A model generated the notes under the pieces. That model worked only from the letters and a program-made list of their open reading frames with translations, made no database searches and was not told where the DNA came from. A stretch of DNA of 24,435 nucleotides from positions 1 through 24,435 of the forward strand of contig JAGUUJ010000078.1 of assembly GCA_020063525.1 (NCBI GenBank), written 5' to 3'. The DNA is from Candidatus Omnitrophota bacterium (GTDB lineage Bacteria > Omnitrophota > Gorgyraeia > Gygaellales > Profunditerraquicolaceae). The position numbers were made by a program, and so were the translations under genes. Below are positions 1 to 7,138 of this stretch, piece by piece (the first letter of the stretch is position 1; the number at the start of each line of letters is the position of its first letter).

Positions 1-1
1 A

Positions 2-106
2 AAAGGAGCAGGTGCTATTCTTGGTTTTGGAATTAAGGGAGGACTAGAAGCAGGAAGAAAATTTATTGATTCGCTTCAATTAATATCGCACCTGGCCAAG
101 GTATAG
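2..106 (+). pseudogene. metY: 3' fragment of O-acetylhomoserine sulfhydrylase (MetY), cut off near its C-terminus
   Basis: Reading from base 2 gives about 34 residues containing GFGIKGGLEAGRKFID and HLA, followed by a stop at 104-106. This is a hallmark of the C-terminal part of MetY, the PLP enzyme that makes homocysteine from O-acetylhomoserine and sulfide. The gene enters from the left of the window, so the catalytic lysine is not visible. In intact family members the HLA is followed by NVGD and roughly 30 more residues. Here the match stops at about base 98-101, and the sequence turns directly into metW in a different frame. The enzyme therefore lacks its normal end. The family call is firm. 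Whether this is a true deletion or a misassembly cannot be decided from the sequence. Confidence 0.8.
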
Positions 107-558
107 AAATAGACGAGCAGGCGATATACAAATGCGTAGCCAAGGGGTTAAACGTTTTTCACGGAGATATTGACAGCGGTTTGGCTGAGTATCAGGACAA
201 ATCCTTCGATTACGTTATACTAAACCAGAGTTTTCAGCAAGTTAAAAAACCTGATGTAGTTTTAAGAGAGGCCTTAAGGGTGGGAAAGAAGGTAATTGTC
301 GCTTTCCCTAACTTCGCTTATTACCGAGCGCGTCTACAAATATTCTTTAAGGGAAAGACCCCCATTACGCCGTCTTTACCTTATGAGTGGCATGATACGC
401 CGAATCTACATTTCTTAAGCATATCCGATTTTATCGAGTATTGCCGTAAGAGAAACATTAACATAGAAGAATCAATTTTTATAGGAAAAAATGAGAGGAT
501 AAAGATATTCCCCAATTGGTTTGCCCTGGTAGGACTATTTCTTATTTCCAATGGATGA
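100..558 (+). pseudogene. metW: MetW-like methyltransferase, 5' truncated
   Basis: From base 100 the frame reads GIEIDEQ and continues through FDYVILNQSFQQV and LPYEWHDTPNLHFLSISDF. These are strong MetW signatures. MetW is a class I SAM-fold protein usually encoded beside metX, and it is thought to support homoserine acetylation and methionine synthesis. The first ~40-50 residues of the family, with the glycine-rich SAM motif (DLGCGDG type), are missing, because the open frame merges upstream into the metY tail, which is read in another frame. The only start inside the remaining frame is a TTG at 181, which would drop more of the fold. The rest looks intact up to the TGA at 556-558. It is probably non-functional as it stands, or an assembly artefact. 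Confidence 0.8.
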
Positions 559-589
559 GAAACAGGGCTAATGATTAGGAAATCGGCAG

Positions 590-1732
590 ATGAGCGAACA
601 TAAATATTTGGGACTAAAAGCAGAATTGCTTACCGAAGGGGTTTGGGCAACTCCGGATGCTTTGAAAGGAGTGGGAAGCGAATATAAAGAGCAGAACCAC
701 GGTCTTTTTGGCTGGGATTTTGAGGATCATGTCGGGATATCCTTGCCAGATGACTTTCTTCTTCCCGACGGGACAGTGGTTCAGTTCAGAAAAAAGAGCC
801 GTTCACCGTATCGGGTTATAGTAGATAAAGACGATTTGATTCTGACGAACGGTAAGGAAAATATCTGCGAAGTTAAGTGGTTCAAAAGGCCAGCGTATTA
901 CAGCCTACAGACTTCAAGCCATAATGCGATGGTGAAAATTGGCCAGATAGGCGGCCAGGATTGCTTATTTTTCTGCTATCAAAATTATTGCAGCCATTTT
1001 TCTAAAAAAGAAGAGTGTCTTTTTTGCAATCTTGTTTCTACATCAAAGACTTATAATTCTGTTTTAAAGAAAAAAGATACCGAAGATATAGGGGAAGTCG
1101 CTAAGGCCGCTTTTGCCGAAGGCATGGTAAAACACGTTTTACTTACCGGAGGGTGTTTCAATCACGAAAAAGAGATTGGGCTCGTAGGTGAAATTCTAAA
1201 ATCTATTCGAAAGCATGCCAGTTTAGACCGTGTACCGGGAACGATTCTTCCTTCTCCGGCAAAGAGTATTGATGACGTAAAAAAATATTACGATACAGGA
1301 ATAAAAGCCATCGGCTTTAGCATGGAAATATGGGATAAAAAATTATATGAAGCGATTTGTCCGGGAAAATCTAAAAGCGTCAGTCACGAGGCATTCATCA
1401 ATTCTATCCGCTGTGCCGTTAAAATTTTTGGGGCAGGTAATGTATACGGGGTTTTTGTCATGGGATTAGAGCCGAAACAAACTTTCCTGGAAGGGGTAAG
1501 AGAAATTACCGAATTAGGGGCAAATGTCGTTCCCTTTGTCTGGTCGCCCAATCCGGGCTCTAAACTTCAGGGTCACAGGCCTCCGACGAGTGCCTGGTTT
1601 GTGGAGACGGTTTTGGAGGCAGCCGATATTGTAGATGATGCGAATATCCCTCCAGGGACCAAAAACCATTGCTATAAATGTGATGGTAATTCTTTGCTTC
1701 ATGACGCATTACGGTTAAAAGGGGTTGAATAA
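590..1732 (+). CDS. Radical SAM protein with CX8CX2C motif, function unknown
   Basis: This 380-residue protein has a ~120-residue N-terminal region of no clear family. A radical SAM-like core follows. C134, C143 and C146 form a CX8CX2C motif (ending ECLFCNL) instead of the usual CX3CX2C. C125 and C129 lie just before it, and LLTGG near 184-188 is typical of the SAM-binding strand after the cluster. A C-terminal CYKC pair (C361, C364) could bind a second metal or cluster. The overall look recalls BioB/ThiH-like and MSMEG_0568-type radical SAM proteins, where the cluster cysteines are also widely spaced. It lies 31 bases after metW and 48 bases before the cystathionine beta-synthase gene, so a role in sulfur or methionine chemistry is possible but unproven. 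ATG 590 follows an AGGA-type ribosome site. Confidence 0.75.
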   Translation: MSEHKYLGLKAELLTEGVWATPDALKGVGSEYKEQNHGLFGWDFEDHVGISLPDDFLLPDGTVVQFRKKSRSPYRVIVDKDDLILTNGKENICEVKWFKRPAYYSLQTSSHNAMVKIGQIGGQDCLFFCYQNYCSHFSKKEECLFCNLVSTSKTYNSVLKKKDTEDIGEVAKAAFAEGMVKHVLLTGGCFNHEKEIGLVGEILKSIRKHASLDRVPGTILPSPAKSIDDVKKYYDTGIKAIGFSMEIWDKKLYEAICPGKSKSVSHEAFINSIRCAVKIFGAGNVYGVFVMGLEPKQTFLEGVREITELGANVVPFVWSPNPGSKLQGHRPPTSAWFVETVLEAADIVDDANIPPGTKNHCYKCDGNSLLHDALRLKGVE

Positions 1733-1780
1733 AATAACAAAAGATTTTTTAAGGATTTAAGAGAAGAGAGGTGAAAATAT

Positions 1781-3160
1781 ATGAGAAGAGAATTTAACAG
1801 TATACTTGAATTAATTGGTAAAACACCACTTATTAAGCTCAACAAAATAACCAAAGATATAAAGTCAAAAATATATGTTAAGGCGGAATTTCTTAATCCG
1901 GGTGGCAGCGTAAAGGATAGAATCGGTCTTAAGATGATCGAAGCTGCGGAGCGAGAGGGTATTTTAAAGCCGGGCGGCACAATAATCGAGGCAACAGCTG
2001 GAAATACTGGTGTGGGACTGGCACTGGTTGCCGCCATTAAAGGATACCGTTGCATATTTGTTATGCCGGATAAAATGAGTCAGGATAAGGTAAATCTGCT
2101 TAAAGCTTATGGCGCGGAAGTGGTTATTACTCCGACATCGGTTGCTCCGGATTCACCGGAAAGTTATAACGGCGTGGCGGATCGGCTGGCCAAGGAGATT
2201 CCCAATGCTTATCGACCCAATCAGTTTGAGAATCCCAATAATCCCCTGGCGCATTATCTGACTACCGGCCCGGAAATATGGGAAGACTCCCAAGGGAAGG
2301 TGGAGGTTTTTGTCGCCAGCATGGGAACCGGTGGCACTATATCCGGAACATCAAAATATCTTAAAGAGAAAAATCCCAATATTATTGTAGTGGGTGCAGA
2401 TCCTCAAGGCTCCATACTTTCTGGCGATAGCCCCAAATCTTACAAAGTTGAAGGCATCGGCGAAGATTTTATTCCCAAGACATTCAACCGCCAGGTTGTT
2501 GATGAGATGGTAAGGGTAAGCGATAAAGAGTCATTTAACACCGCGCGGCGGCTTGCCAGAGAAGAAGGCTTGCTGGTAGGAGGTTCATCAGGGACCGCAT
2601 TGGTAGCTGCGTTAAAATATGCCGAGCGGCTGGAGAAGTCTAAATACATCGTAGCGCTTTTGCCCGATACAGGAAGGAATTACATCAATAAAATATTTTC
2701 TGATCAATGGATGCAGGAGAATGGTTTCTGGGAAGGCAAGAGATCCCGCACAGTGACTATAAAAGAAATACTCCTTAACAAGAAAAACCTTCCACCGCTG
2801 ATTTCTGTTTCTCCGCAAGACAAGCTTATCCGGGCAGTTTCCCTGATTCAGGAATTCAATATTTCGCAGCTACCCGTTATTGATGGCGAAAATATTGTGG
2901 GAAGTTTGAACGAAGCATCTCTTATGCAGCTTCTGCATGATGGTATTGAGTTCGACAGACAGGATATTGCCACGGTTATGGGGAAGCCATTACCGTCTCT
3001 TGAAGAGACAACTGATGTTTCCGAGGCGTACAGAGTGCTATTGTCAGGTGCGACGGGAATTGTAGTGAAAAGAGAAGGCATTCCAATTGGTTTAATCACT
3101 AGGGCGGATTTAGTCACTTATTGGATATCGCAGAAAAAGGGGGATTCTGATGAGATTTGA
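1781..3160 (+). CDS. Cystathionine beta-synthase with C-terminal CBS domain pair
   Basis: This is a PLP beta-replacement enzyme of 459 residues that joins homocysteine and serine (or O-acetylserine) into cystathionine. Residues 1-315 are the fold-type II core: Schiff-base Lys45 in GGSVKDRIG, the substrate loop ATAGNTG at 71-77, the phosphate-binding GTGGT at 182-186, and GGSSGTA at 267-273. Residues ~327-450 form two CBS motifs (a Bateman module), the part that binds adenosyl ligands in several homologues and may sense SAM or AMP. A cysteine synthase (CysK/CysM) normally lacks this tail. The next gene, a cystathionine gamma-lyase/synthase, overlaps by 11 bases, which supports a transsulfuration pair. 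An AGAGAGGTGA ribosome site at 1766-1774 supports the ATG at 1781. The main alternative is an O-acetylserine- or O-phosphoserine-using cysteine synthase carrying CBS domains. Confidence 0.85.
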   Translation: MRREFNSILELIGKTPLIKLNKITKDIKSKIYVKAEFLNPGGSVKDRIGLKMIEAAEREGILKPGGTIIEATAGNTGVGLALVAAIKGYRCIFVMPDKMSQDKVNLLKAYGAEVVITPTSVAPDSPESYNGVADRLAKEIPNAYRPNQFENPNNPLAHYLTTGPEIWEDSQGKVEVFVASMGTGGTISGTSKYLKEKNPNIIVVGADPQGSILSGDSPKSYKVEGIGEDFIPKTFNRQVVDEMVRVSDKESFNTARRLAREEGLLVGGSSGTALVAALKYAERLEKSKYIVALLPDTGRNYINKIFSDQWMQENGFWEGKRSRTVTIKEILLNKKNLPPLISVSPQDKLIRAVSLIQEFNISQLPVIDGENIVGSLNEASLMQLLHDGIEFDRQDIATVMGKPLPSLEETTDVSEAYRVLLSGATGIVVKREGIPIGLITRADLVTYWISQKKGDSDEI

Positions 3161-4292
3161 GACTCGGGCTATTCATGACGGCCAGCAGCCGGATGCATTA
3201 ACTGGCGCAGTTATTGTGCCGGTTTATCAAACATCTACTTTCCAGCAAGAAGCTATTGGTAAGCATAAAGGATACGAGTATTCACGAACAGGTAATCCCA
3301 CGCGCCAAGCATTAGAGGTTGTGCTTGCTTCGCTTGAAGAAGCTAAATTCGGGCTTGCATTTGCTTCAGGAGTTGCGGCTACTACGGCGGTCTTCAGTCT
3401 TTTAAAAAAGGGAGACCATATTGTTGCAGGTGATGATATGTACGGCGGTACGTACCGTATATTGGAAAAAGTGTTTAAGAAATGGGGGTTATCCACTAGC
3501 TATGCCGACGTTGATAATTTTGGTTCTTTTGAAAAGGCGATTCGCAAGAATACAAAATTAATCTGGATTGAAACGCCCACAAATCCGCTTTTAAAAATCG
3601 TAGATATACAAAAAATCTCCAAGATATCGCATAGGCGTAACATACTTCTTGCGGTTGACAATACGTTTGCAAGCCCTTATTTTCAAAAGCCACTTTTGTG
3701 TGGAGCCGATATTGTTGTCCATAGTACAACGAAATATATTGCCGGACACAGTGATATTGTCGGCGGAGCAGTGGTGCTGAATGACCAGAAGCTTTATAAT
3801 GAGTTGAAATATTATCAAAATGCTGCTGGCGCGGTACCGGGGCCTTGGGATTGTTGGTTGGTTTTAAGAGGCCTTAAAACACTGCCAATAAGAATGAAAG
3901 CACATCAGGAGAATGCATTATATTTAGCGAGATATCTATCTAAACATCCGAAGGTTGAGCGTGTGTATTATCCGGGTTTGAAATCTAGTAAAAATTACTC
4001 CGTTGCCAGAAAGCAGATGTTAGGTTTTAGTGGCATGCTCAGCCTGGAATTAAAGGGAAGCTTTGAGAAGGTTGAGAAATTTATCGCCCATCTTAAGCTT
4101 TTTCTGCTGGCGGAGAGCCTTGGTGGCGTTGAATCTCTTATAAGCTATCCTGCCAAGATGACTCATGTTTCGATGCCGCGCGAAGAAAGATTGAAACGCG
4201 GGATAACGGATAATCTCGTCAGAATTTCCGTGGGGATTGAGAATAAATATGATTTAAGGAAAGATTTAGAGAGCGCGTTTACGTTTGTGTAG
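3150..4292 (+). CDS. Cystathionine gamma-lyase / gamma-synthase (Cys/Met metabolism PLP enzyme)
   Basis: A 380-residue member of the Cys/Met metabolism PLP family, of normal length. The signatures are YEYSRTGNPT at 42-51, the ASG.AA phosphate-binding loop at 72-77, ETPTNP at 141-146, AVDNTF at 168-173, and Schiff-base Lys195 in HSTTKYIAGHSD. The C-terminus holds SLGGVESL and the ISYPAKMTH-type segment expected for the family. The product either splits cystathionine to cysteine (lyase) or makes it from activated homoserine (synthase), and sequence alone rarely separates the two. The gene starts inside the end of the CBS-type synthase gene (11-base overlap). Together they look like reverse transsulfuration, homocysteine to cysteine, like the mccA-mccB pair of Firmicutes. 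Confidence 0.87.
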   Translation: MRFETRAIHDGQQPDALTGAVIVPVYQTSTFQQEAIGKHKGYEYSRTGNPTRQALEVVLASLEEAKFGLAFASGVAATTAVFSLLKKGDHIVAGDDMYGGTYRILEKVFKKWGLSTSYADVDNFGSFEKAIRKNTKLIWIETPTNPLLKIVDIQKISKISHRRNILLAVDNTFASPYFQKPLLCGADIVVHSTTKYIAGHSDIVGGAVVLNDQKLYNELKYYQNAAGAVPGPWDCWLVLRGLKTLPIRMKAHQENALYLARYLSKHPKVERVYYPGLKSSKNYSVARKQMLGFSGMLSLELKGSFEKVEKFIAHLKLFLLAESLGGVESLISYPAKMTHVSMPREERLKRGITDNLVRISVGIENKYDLRKDLESAFTFV

Positions 4293-4306
4293 AGAAAGGT
4301 GTGCAT

Positions 4307-4537
4307 ATGTTATTTATTAATTTGAAAGTAGCGGTGAAATTAAATAAAGAACAGAAAGAAAAGATTGCCAAAGATTTTTCTGACACGCTTTCAAAAGTGA
4401 TGGGGAACTTAAAAGAAAGCACTTATCTGGTAATCGACAAAATCTCCGAAGAGAATTTAATTTTGGAAGATAAATTATTACAACAGAAAGCGGCGGTGAG
4501 CCTTGAGGAAACCTTATATTATTTTGCAAGAGATTAA
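4307..4537 (+). CDS. Tautomerase-family-like small protein lacking Pro-1
   Basis: A 76-residue protein related to the 4-oxalocrotonate tautomerase family by its N-terminal strand (INLKV) and the amphipathic helix KEQKEKIAKDFSDTL. It is about 63% identical over its first ~57 residues to the small protein at 5582. The family uses the proline exposed after Met removal as catalytic base. Here residue 2 is Leu, so the usual chemistry should be lost. It also carries a ~19-residue C-terminal tail that the sister lacks. The ATG at 4307 is chosen over a GTG two codons upstream because the AGAAAGG-type ribosome site sits too close to the GTG. It follows the cystathionine enzyme by 14 bases. It may form a heteromer with its sister or be a decaying duplicate. 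Confidence 0.6.
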   Translation: MLFINLKVAVKLNKEQKEKIAKDFSDTLSKVMGNLKESTYLVIDKISEENLILEDKLLQQKAAVSLEETLYYFARD

Positions 4538-4566
4538 TTGCTATACGTGTTAAAATATAATTTATT

Positions 4567-5565
4567 ATGAAGGCGATTATTCTTTTGTCAGGAGGACTGG
4601 ACAGCACCATAGCGGCAGAATTGATGGATGCACAGGGTATAGAGCTATTAGCCCTCAATTTCAAAACTCCATTCTGTCTCTGCGACCGTAAAGGTTCGGG
4701 AAGTTGCGGAAATTATGCGTACAAAGTAGCTATTCAATTAGGCATTGAATTTAGGTTGATCAACGCCGCTGATGATTTTCTTGAGGTCCTTAAAAAACCG
4801 AAATACGGCTATGGATCTAATATGAACCCATGCATAGATTGCAGGATTCTCTTCTTCAGGAAAAGCAAGGAATTGATGCGTGGCGTAGGAGCATTGTTTA
4901 TAATCACCGGCGAGGTCCTGGGTCAACGGCCTATGAGCCAGTTTAAGAGACAGATGGATATTATTGAGAAAGAGGCGGGATTGGAAGGACTTGTGGTAAG
5001 ACCCTTATCAGCCAAATTACTGCCGCCCACTATTCCGGAAAAACTGGGATGGATAAATAGAGAAAAATTATTAGACATCACAGGACGTTCCCGGAAAAGG
5101 CAGATAGCGCTTGCGAAAGAGTTTGGTATCAATGACTACCCTTGCGCGGCCGGAGGGTGCCTTTTAACAGACGCTGGATTTGCACGAAAAGTAAAAGATT
5201 TAATAACACATGATGAGCTCAATCTCTCAAATATACAGCTTTTAAAATCTGGAAGATATTTTAGGTTTTCCAAAGAAACAAAATTGGTTGTGGGTAGGAA
5301 CGAAAAAGAAAATAAGAGTCTTGCGATGCTTGCTAGAGAAGGCGATTTTGTCTTTAGGCCATTGCACATCCAGGGGCCTCTTGGTATTGGGCGTGGGTTT
5401 TTTGATCCTAATCTCATCAATCTCTCGTGTAAAATCGTGGCACGCTATTCCGATCGCGATGGAAATAACAGCGCAGAGATATCTTATGGAAGGATTCCAG
5501 AAGCAGAAAGTTCGCTTATCACAAGTCCATTAGGCGAAGATGAATTGGAAAGATTTAGAGTGTAG
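4567..5565 (+). CDS. ThiI/MnmA-like PP-loop protein with NFACT-R-like C-terminal domain
   Basis: A 332-residue ATP pyrophosphatase of the sulfur-transferring kind. The PP-loop SGGLDS lies at 8-13. A CIDC pair (C89, C92) and a second pair, C193 and C198 in YPCAAGGC, could bind an Fe-S cluster or carry persulfide. The middle part (TGEVLGQRPMSQ, RPLSAKLLPPTIPE, DITGRSRKRQI) matches bacterial proteins annotated as tRNA 2- or 4-thiouridine-type enzymes. The C-terminal ~110 residues contain KLVVGRNEKEN, similar to the RNA-binding NFACT-R (DUF814) domain. A role in tRNA thiolation is therefore likely, with the target base unknown. It is not MnmA itself, which is at 17491. No good ribosome site precedes the ATG. 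The gene is bracketed by two related tautomerase-like genes. Confidence 0.75.
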   Translation: MKAIILLSGGLDSTIAAELMDAQGIELLALNFKTPFCLCDRKGSGSCGNYAYKVAIQLGIEFRLINAADDFLEVLKKPKYGYGSNMNPCIDCRILFFRKSKELMRGVGALFIITGEVLGQRPMSQFKRQMDIIEKEAGLEGLVVRPLSAKLLPPTIPEKLGWINREKLLDITGRSRKRQIALAKEFGINDYPCAAGGCLLTDAGFARKVKDLITHDELNLSNIQLLKSGRYFRFSKETKLVVGRNEKENKSLAMLAREGDFVFRPLHIQGPLGIGRGFFDPNLINLSCKIVARYSDRDGNNSAEISYGRIPEAESSLITSPLGEDELERFRV

Positions 5566-5581
5566 AAATGGAGGTATAAAA

Positions 5582-5761
5582 ATGCCGTACATCAATTTAA
5601 AAGTAGTCGGAAAATTAAGCAAAGAGCAAAAAGAGAAAATAGCTAAAGAATTCTCCGATACGTTGTTAAAAGTCGCGGGAAAGAAAAAAGAGAGTACATA
5701 TCTGGTGATTGACGAAGTGAACGGCGAAAACTGGGCGCAAGGAGAAAGATTCTTTGGATAA
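5582..5761 (+). CDS. 4-oxalocrotonate tautomerase-family small protein
   Basis: A 59-residue protein starting MPYINLKV, in which the Pro directly after Met is the expected catalytic Pro-1 of the 4-OT superfamily. A single helix (KEQKEKIAKEFSDTL) and the strand STYLVIDEV follow, giving the short beta-alpha-beta unit that usually assembles into hexamers. The frame is open upstream to an ATG at 5540 inside the previous gene, but a GGAGG ribosome site at 5570-5574, eight bases before the ATG at 5582, fixes the start. It is a close relative of the protein at 4307, so the pair probably arose by local duplication around the PP-loop gene. The substrate is unknown. A link to sulfur metabolism is suggested only by position. 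Confidence 0.75.
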   Translation: MPYINLKVVGKLSKEQKEKIAKEFSDTLLKVAGKKKESTYLVIDEVNGENWAQGERFFG

Positions 5762-5857
5762 TTTTTAATTGATAGATGTTACTTCGTGGCTTACTGTTGA
5801 GTGTCCGGATACGACGCTATAGCATAAAAGAAGTTTGTAGTAATTTAGAAGCCGTAG

Positions 5858-5866
5858 TGCTATAAT
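5858..5866 (+). promoter_or_regulatory. Extended -10 promoter upstream of cysK
   Basis: The sequence TGCTATAAT is a perfect extended -10 element (TG, one base, TATAAT), 35 bases before the cysK start. The best -35 candidate is TTGTAG at 5835-5840, at a poor 20-base spacing, as is acceptable when an extended -10 is present. It lies in the 139-base gap 5762-5900, the longest internal gap in the sulfur block. The gap otherwise holds a short palindrome (GCTATAGC) and an 11-base direct repeat (5819-5829 and 5891-5901). Confidence 0.5.
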
Positions 5867-5900
5867 AAAAATTCTATAAAAAGAAGGAGAATAGCATAAA

Positions 5901-6821
5901 ATGAAAATAGCCAAGGATATCACAAGACTTATTGGTAATACACCTTTAGTGCAGTTAAACAAAGTAACTAAAGGTTGCGTTGCTACTGTGGTGGCAAAAT
6001 TAGAGTTTTATAATCCTTGCTCTTCGGTGAAAGACAGGATTGGCCTGAGTATGATTGAAGAGGCAGAAAAGCAAGGCAGGCTTAAGGAAGATACGATAAT
6101 CATTGAGCCGACTTCCGGAAACACTGGGATTTCCCTGGCTTTTGTTTGTGCGGTGAAAAGATATAAATTGGTTTTGACTATGCCTGAAACAATGAGTATG
6201 GAACGCCGGCAGCTTTTGTCTGCTTTCGGGGCTGAAATTATTCTAACACCCGGTACTGAAGGTATGTCCGGTGCAGTGAAAAAAGCAGAAGAGTTGGCTA
6301 AAAGCAATAAACGTTACTTTATGCCGCAGCAGTTTAAGAATCCGGCTAATCCTGAAATTCATCGTAAGACCACAGCACTTGAAATCTGGAATGACACAGA
6401 TGGCAGGGTTGATATCCTGGTAAGCGGAGTAGGCACTGGCGGGACAATCACGGGTGTGGCTGAGGTAATCAAAGAGAGAAAATCTACATTTCGTGCCATT
6501 GCTGTTGAACCAAAGGATTCACCGGTATTGTCGGGCGGTAAACCCGGCTCACATAAGATTCAAGGTATCGGAGCCGGCTTTGTGCCAGAAGTCCTAAATA
6601 GCAAGATTATCGATGAGGTAATCCAGGTTTCTAATGAGGAAGCAATTGAGACAGTCAGAAGATTAGCCAAGGAAGAAGGCATTTTAGTAGGTGTTTCTTC
6701 AGGCGCAGCTACTTTTGCAGCAATTAATGTAGCTGGGCGCAAAGAAAATAAAGACAAGCTGGTTGTGGTTATCCTGCCGGATACAGGCGAGAGGTATCTG
6801 AGCACGGAATTATTTAAATGA
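5901..6821 (+). CDS. cysK: Cysteine synthase (O-acetylserine sulfhydrylase)
   Basis: A 306-residue fold-type II PLP enzyme that forms cysteine from O-acetylserine and sulfide, of normal CysK length and without the CBS tail of the 1781 paralogue. Lys44 in SSVKDRIG is the Schiff-base residue. EPTSGNTGISLAF is the substrate loop and GVGTGGTITG the phosphate-binding loop; GVSSGAA lies near the C-terminus. IQGIGAGFVP is a typical CysK segment. AGGAG at 5885-5889 precedes the ATG. An extended -10 element just upstream suggests that this gene starts its own transcript, which may run into nfu. Alternative donors such as O-phosphoserine cannot be excluded from motifs alone. Confidence 0.9.
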   Translation: MKIAKDITRLIGNTPLVQLNKVTKGCVATVVAKLEFYNPCSSVKDRIGLSMIEEAEKQGRLKEDTIIIEPTSGNTGISLAFVCAVKRYKLVLTMPETMSMERRQLLSAFGAEIILTPGTEGMSGAVKKAEELAKSNKRYFMPQQFKNPANPEIHRKTTALEIWNDTDGRVDILVSGVGTGGTITGVAEVIKERKSTFRAIAVEPKDSPVLSGGKPGSHKIQGIGAGFVPEVLNSKIIDEVIQVSNEEAIETVRRLAKEEGILVGVSSGAATFAAINVAGRKENKDKLVVVILPDTGERYLSTELFK

Positions 6822-6858
6822 AGGCATAAGTTATGTGCTCATTTAAAAGGAGCAGAGA

Positions 6859-7080
6859 ATGAAAGAAAAAGTAGAACAAGCTTTAGATAAAATCCGGCCT
6901 ATGCTGATGGCTGATGGCGGGAATGTAGATTTGGTAGAGGTTAGTGATGACGGTATAGTAAAATTAAAACTTACCGGTACCTGCGGTTGCTGTCCGATGA
7001 GCCAGATGACTTTAAAAATGGGGATTGAGAAATTATTAAAACAAGAGGTGCCACAGATAAAAGAAGTTATCGCCATATAA
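6859..7080 (+). CDS. NifU C-terminal domain (Nfu-type) Fe-S scaffold protein
   Basis: A 73-residue stand-alone Nfu domain. MADGGNVDLVEV and the cluster motif TCGCCPMSQMTLKMGIE are characteristic, with C42 and C45 as the CXXC ligands and an extra Cys at 44. Such proteins hold a [4Fe-4S] cluster between two subunits and pass it to client enzymes. The gene follows cysK by 37 bases, with a strong AAAGGAG site at 6846-6852. It sits just before the Fe-S-dependent homocysteine system and upstream of BioB and NadA, all plausible clients. No full NifU or IscU is seen in the window. Confidence 0.88.
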   Translation: MKEKVEQALDKIRPMLMADGGNVDLVEVSDDGIVKLKLTGTCGCCPMSQMTLKMGIEKLLKQEVPQIKEVIAI

Positions 7081-7081
7081 T

Positions 7082-7113
7082 ATCGTTTAGTTCGTTAGAA
7101 CGAAATTAACGAT
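7082..7113 (+). promoter_or_regulatory. 32-bp imperfect palindrome before the homocysteine genes
   Basis: ATCGTT (7082-7087) and TTCGTT (7091-7096) are mirrored by AACGAA (7099-7104) and AACGAT (7108-7113). The inner part, TTCGTTAGAACGAA, is a perfect palindrome with a 2-base centre. No T-run follows, so it does not look like a terminator. The tight centre favours a protein-binding operator over an RNA hairpin. It lies between nfu and the DUF39 gene, and the regulator is unknown. Confidence 0.5.
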
Positions 7114-7138
7114 AATAACGAAAGTGGGTTGATTAAAT

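Noticed and set aside
95..145. GCCAAGG at 95-101 and 139-145 as the recombination repeat behind the metY/metW deletion
   Set aside because: The second copy is well inside metW and not at the breakpoint. A 7-mer match is within chance.
181..558. TTG 181 as a true start of an intact short gene
   Set aside because: MetW homology continues upstream to base 100 in the same frame, so this is an internal codon of a truncated gene.
1733..1780. SAM riboswitch or T-box before the transsulfuration genes
   Set aside because: Only 48 bases are available and no kink-turn or specifier-like fold is visible.
1699..2055. 118-codon minus-strand open frame over the CBS-type synthase start
   Set aside because: It is antisense to conserved PLP-enzyme motifs and has no ribosome site or family match.
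4317..4664. 115-codon minus-strand open frame over the first miniprotein and the PP-loop start
   Set aside because: It is antisense to two supported genes and shows no motif.
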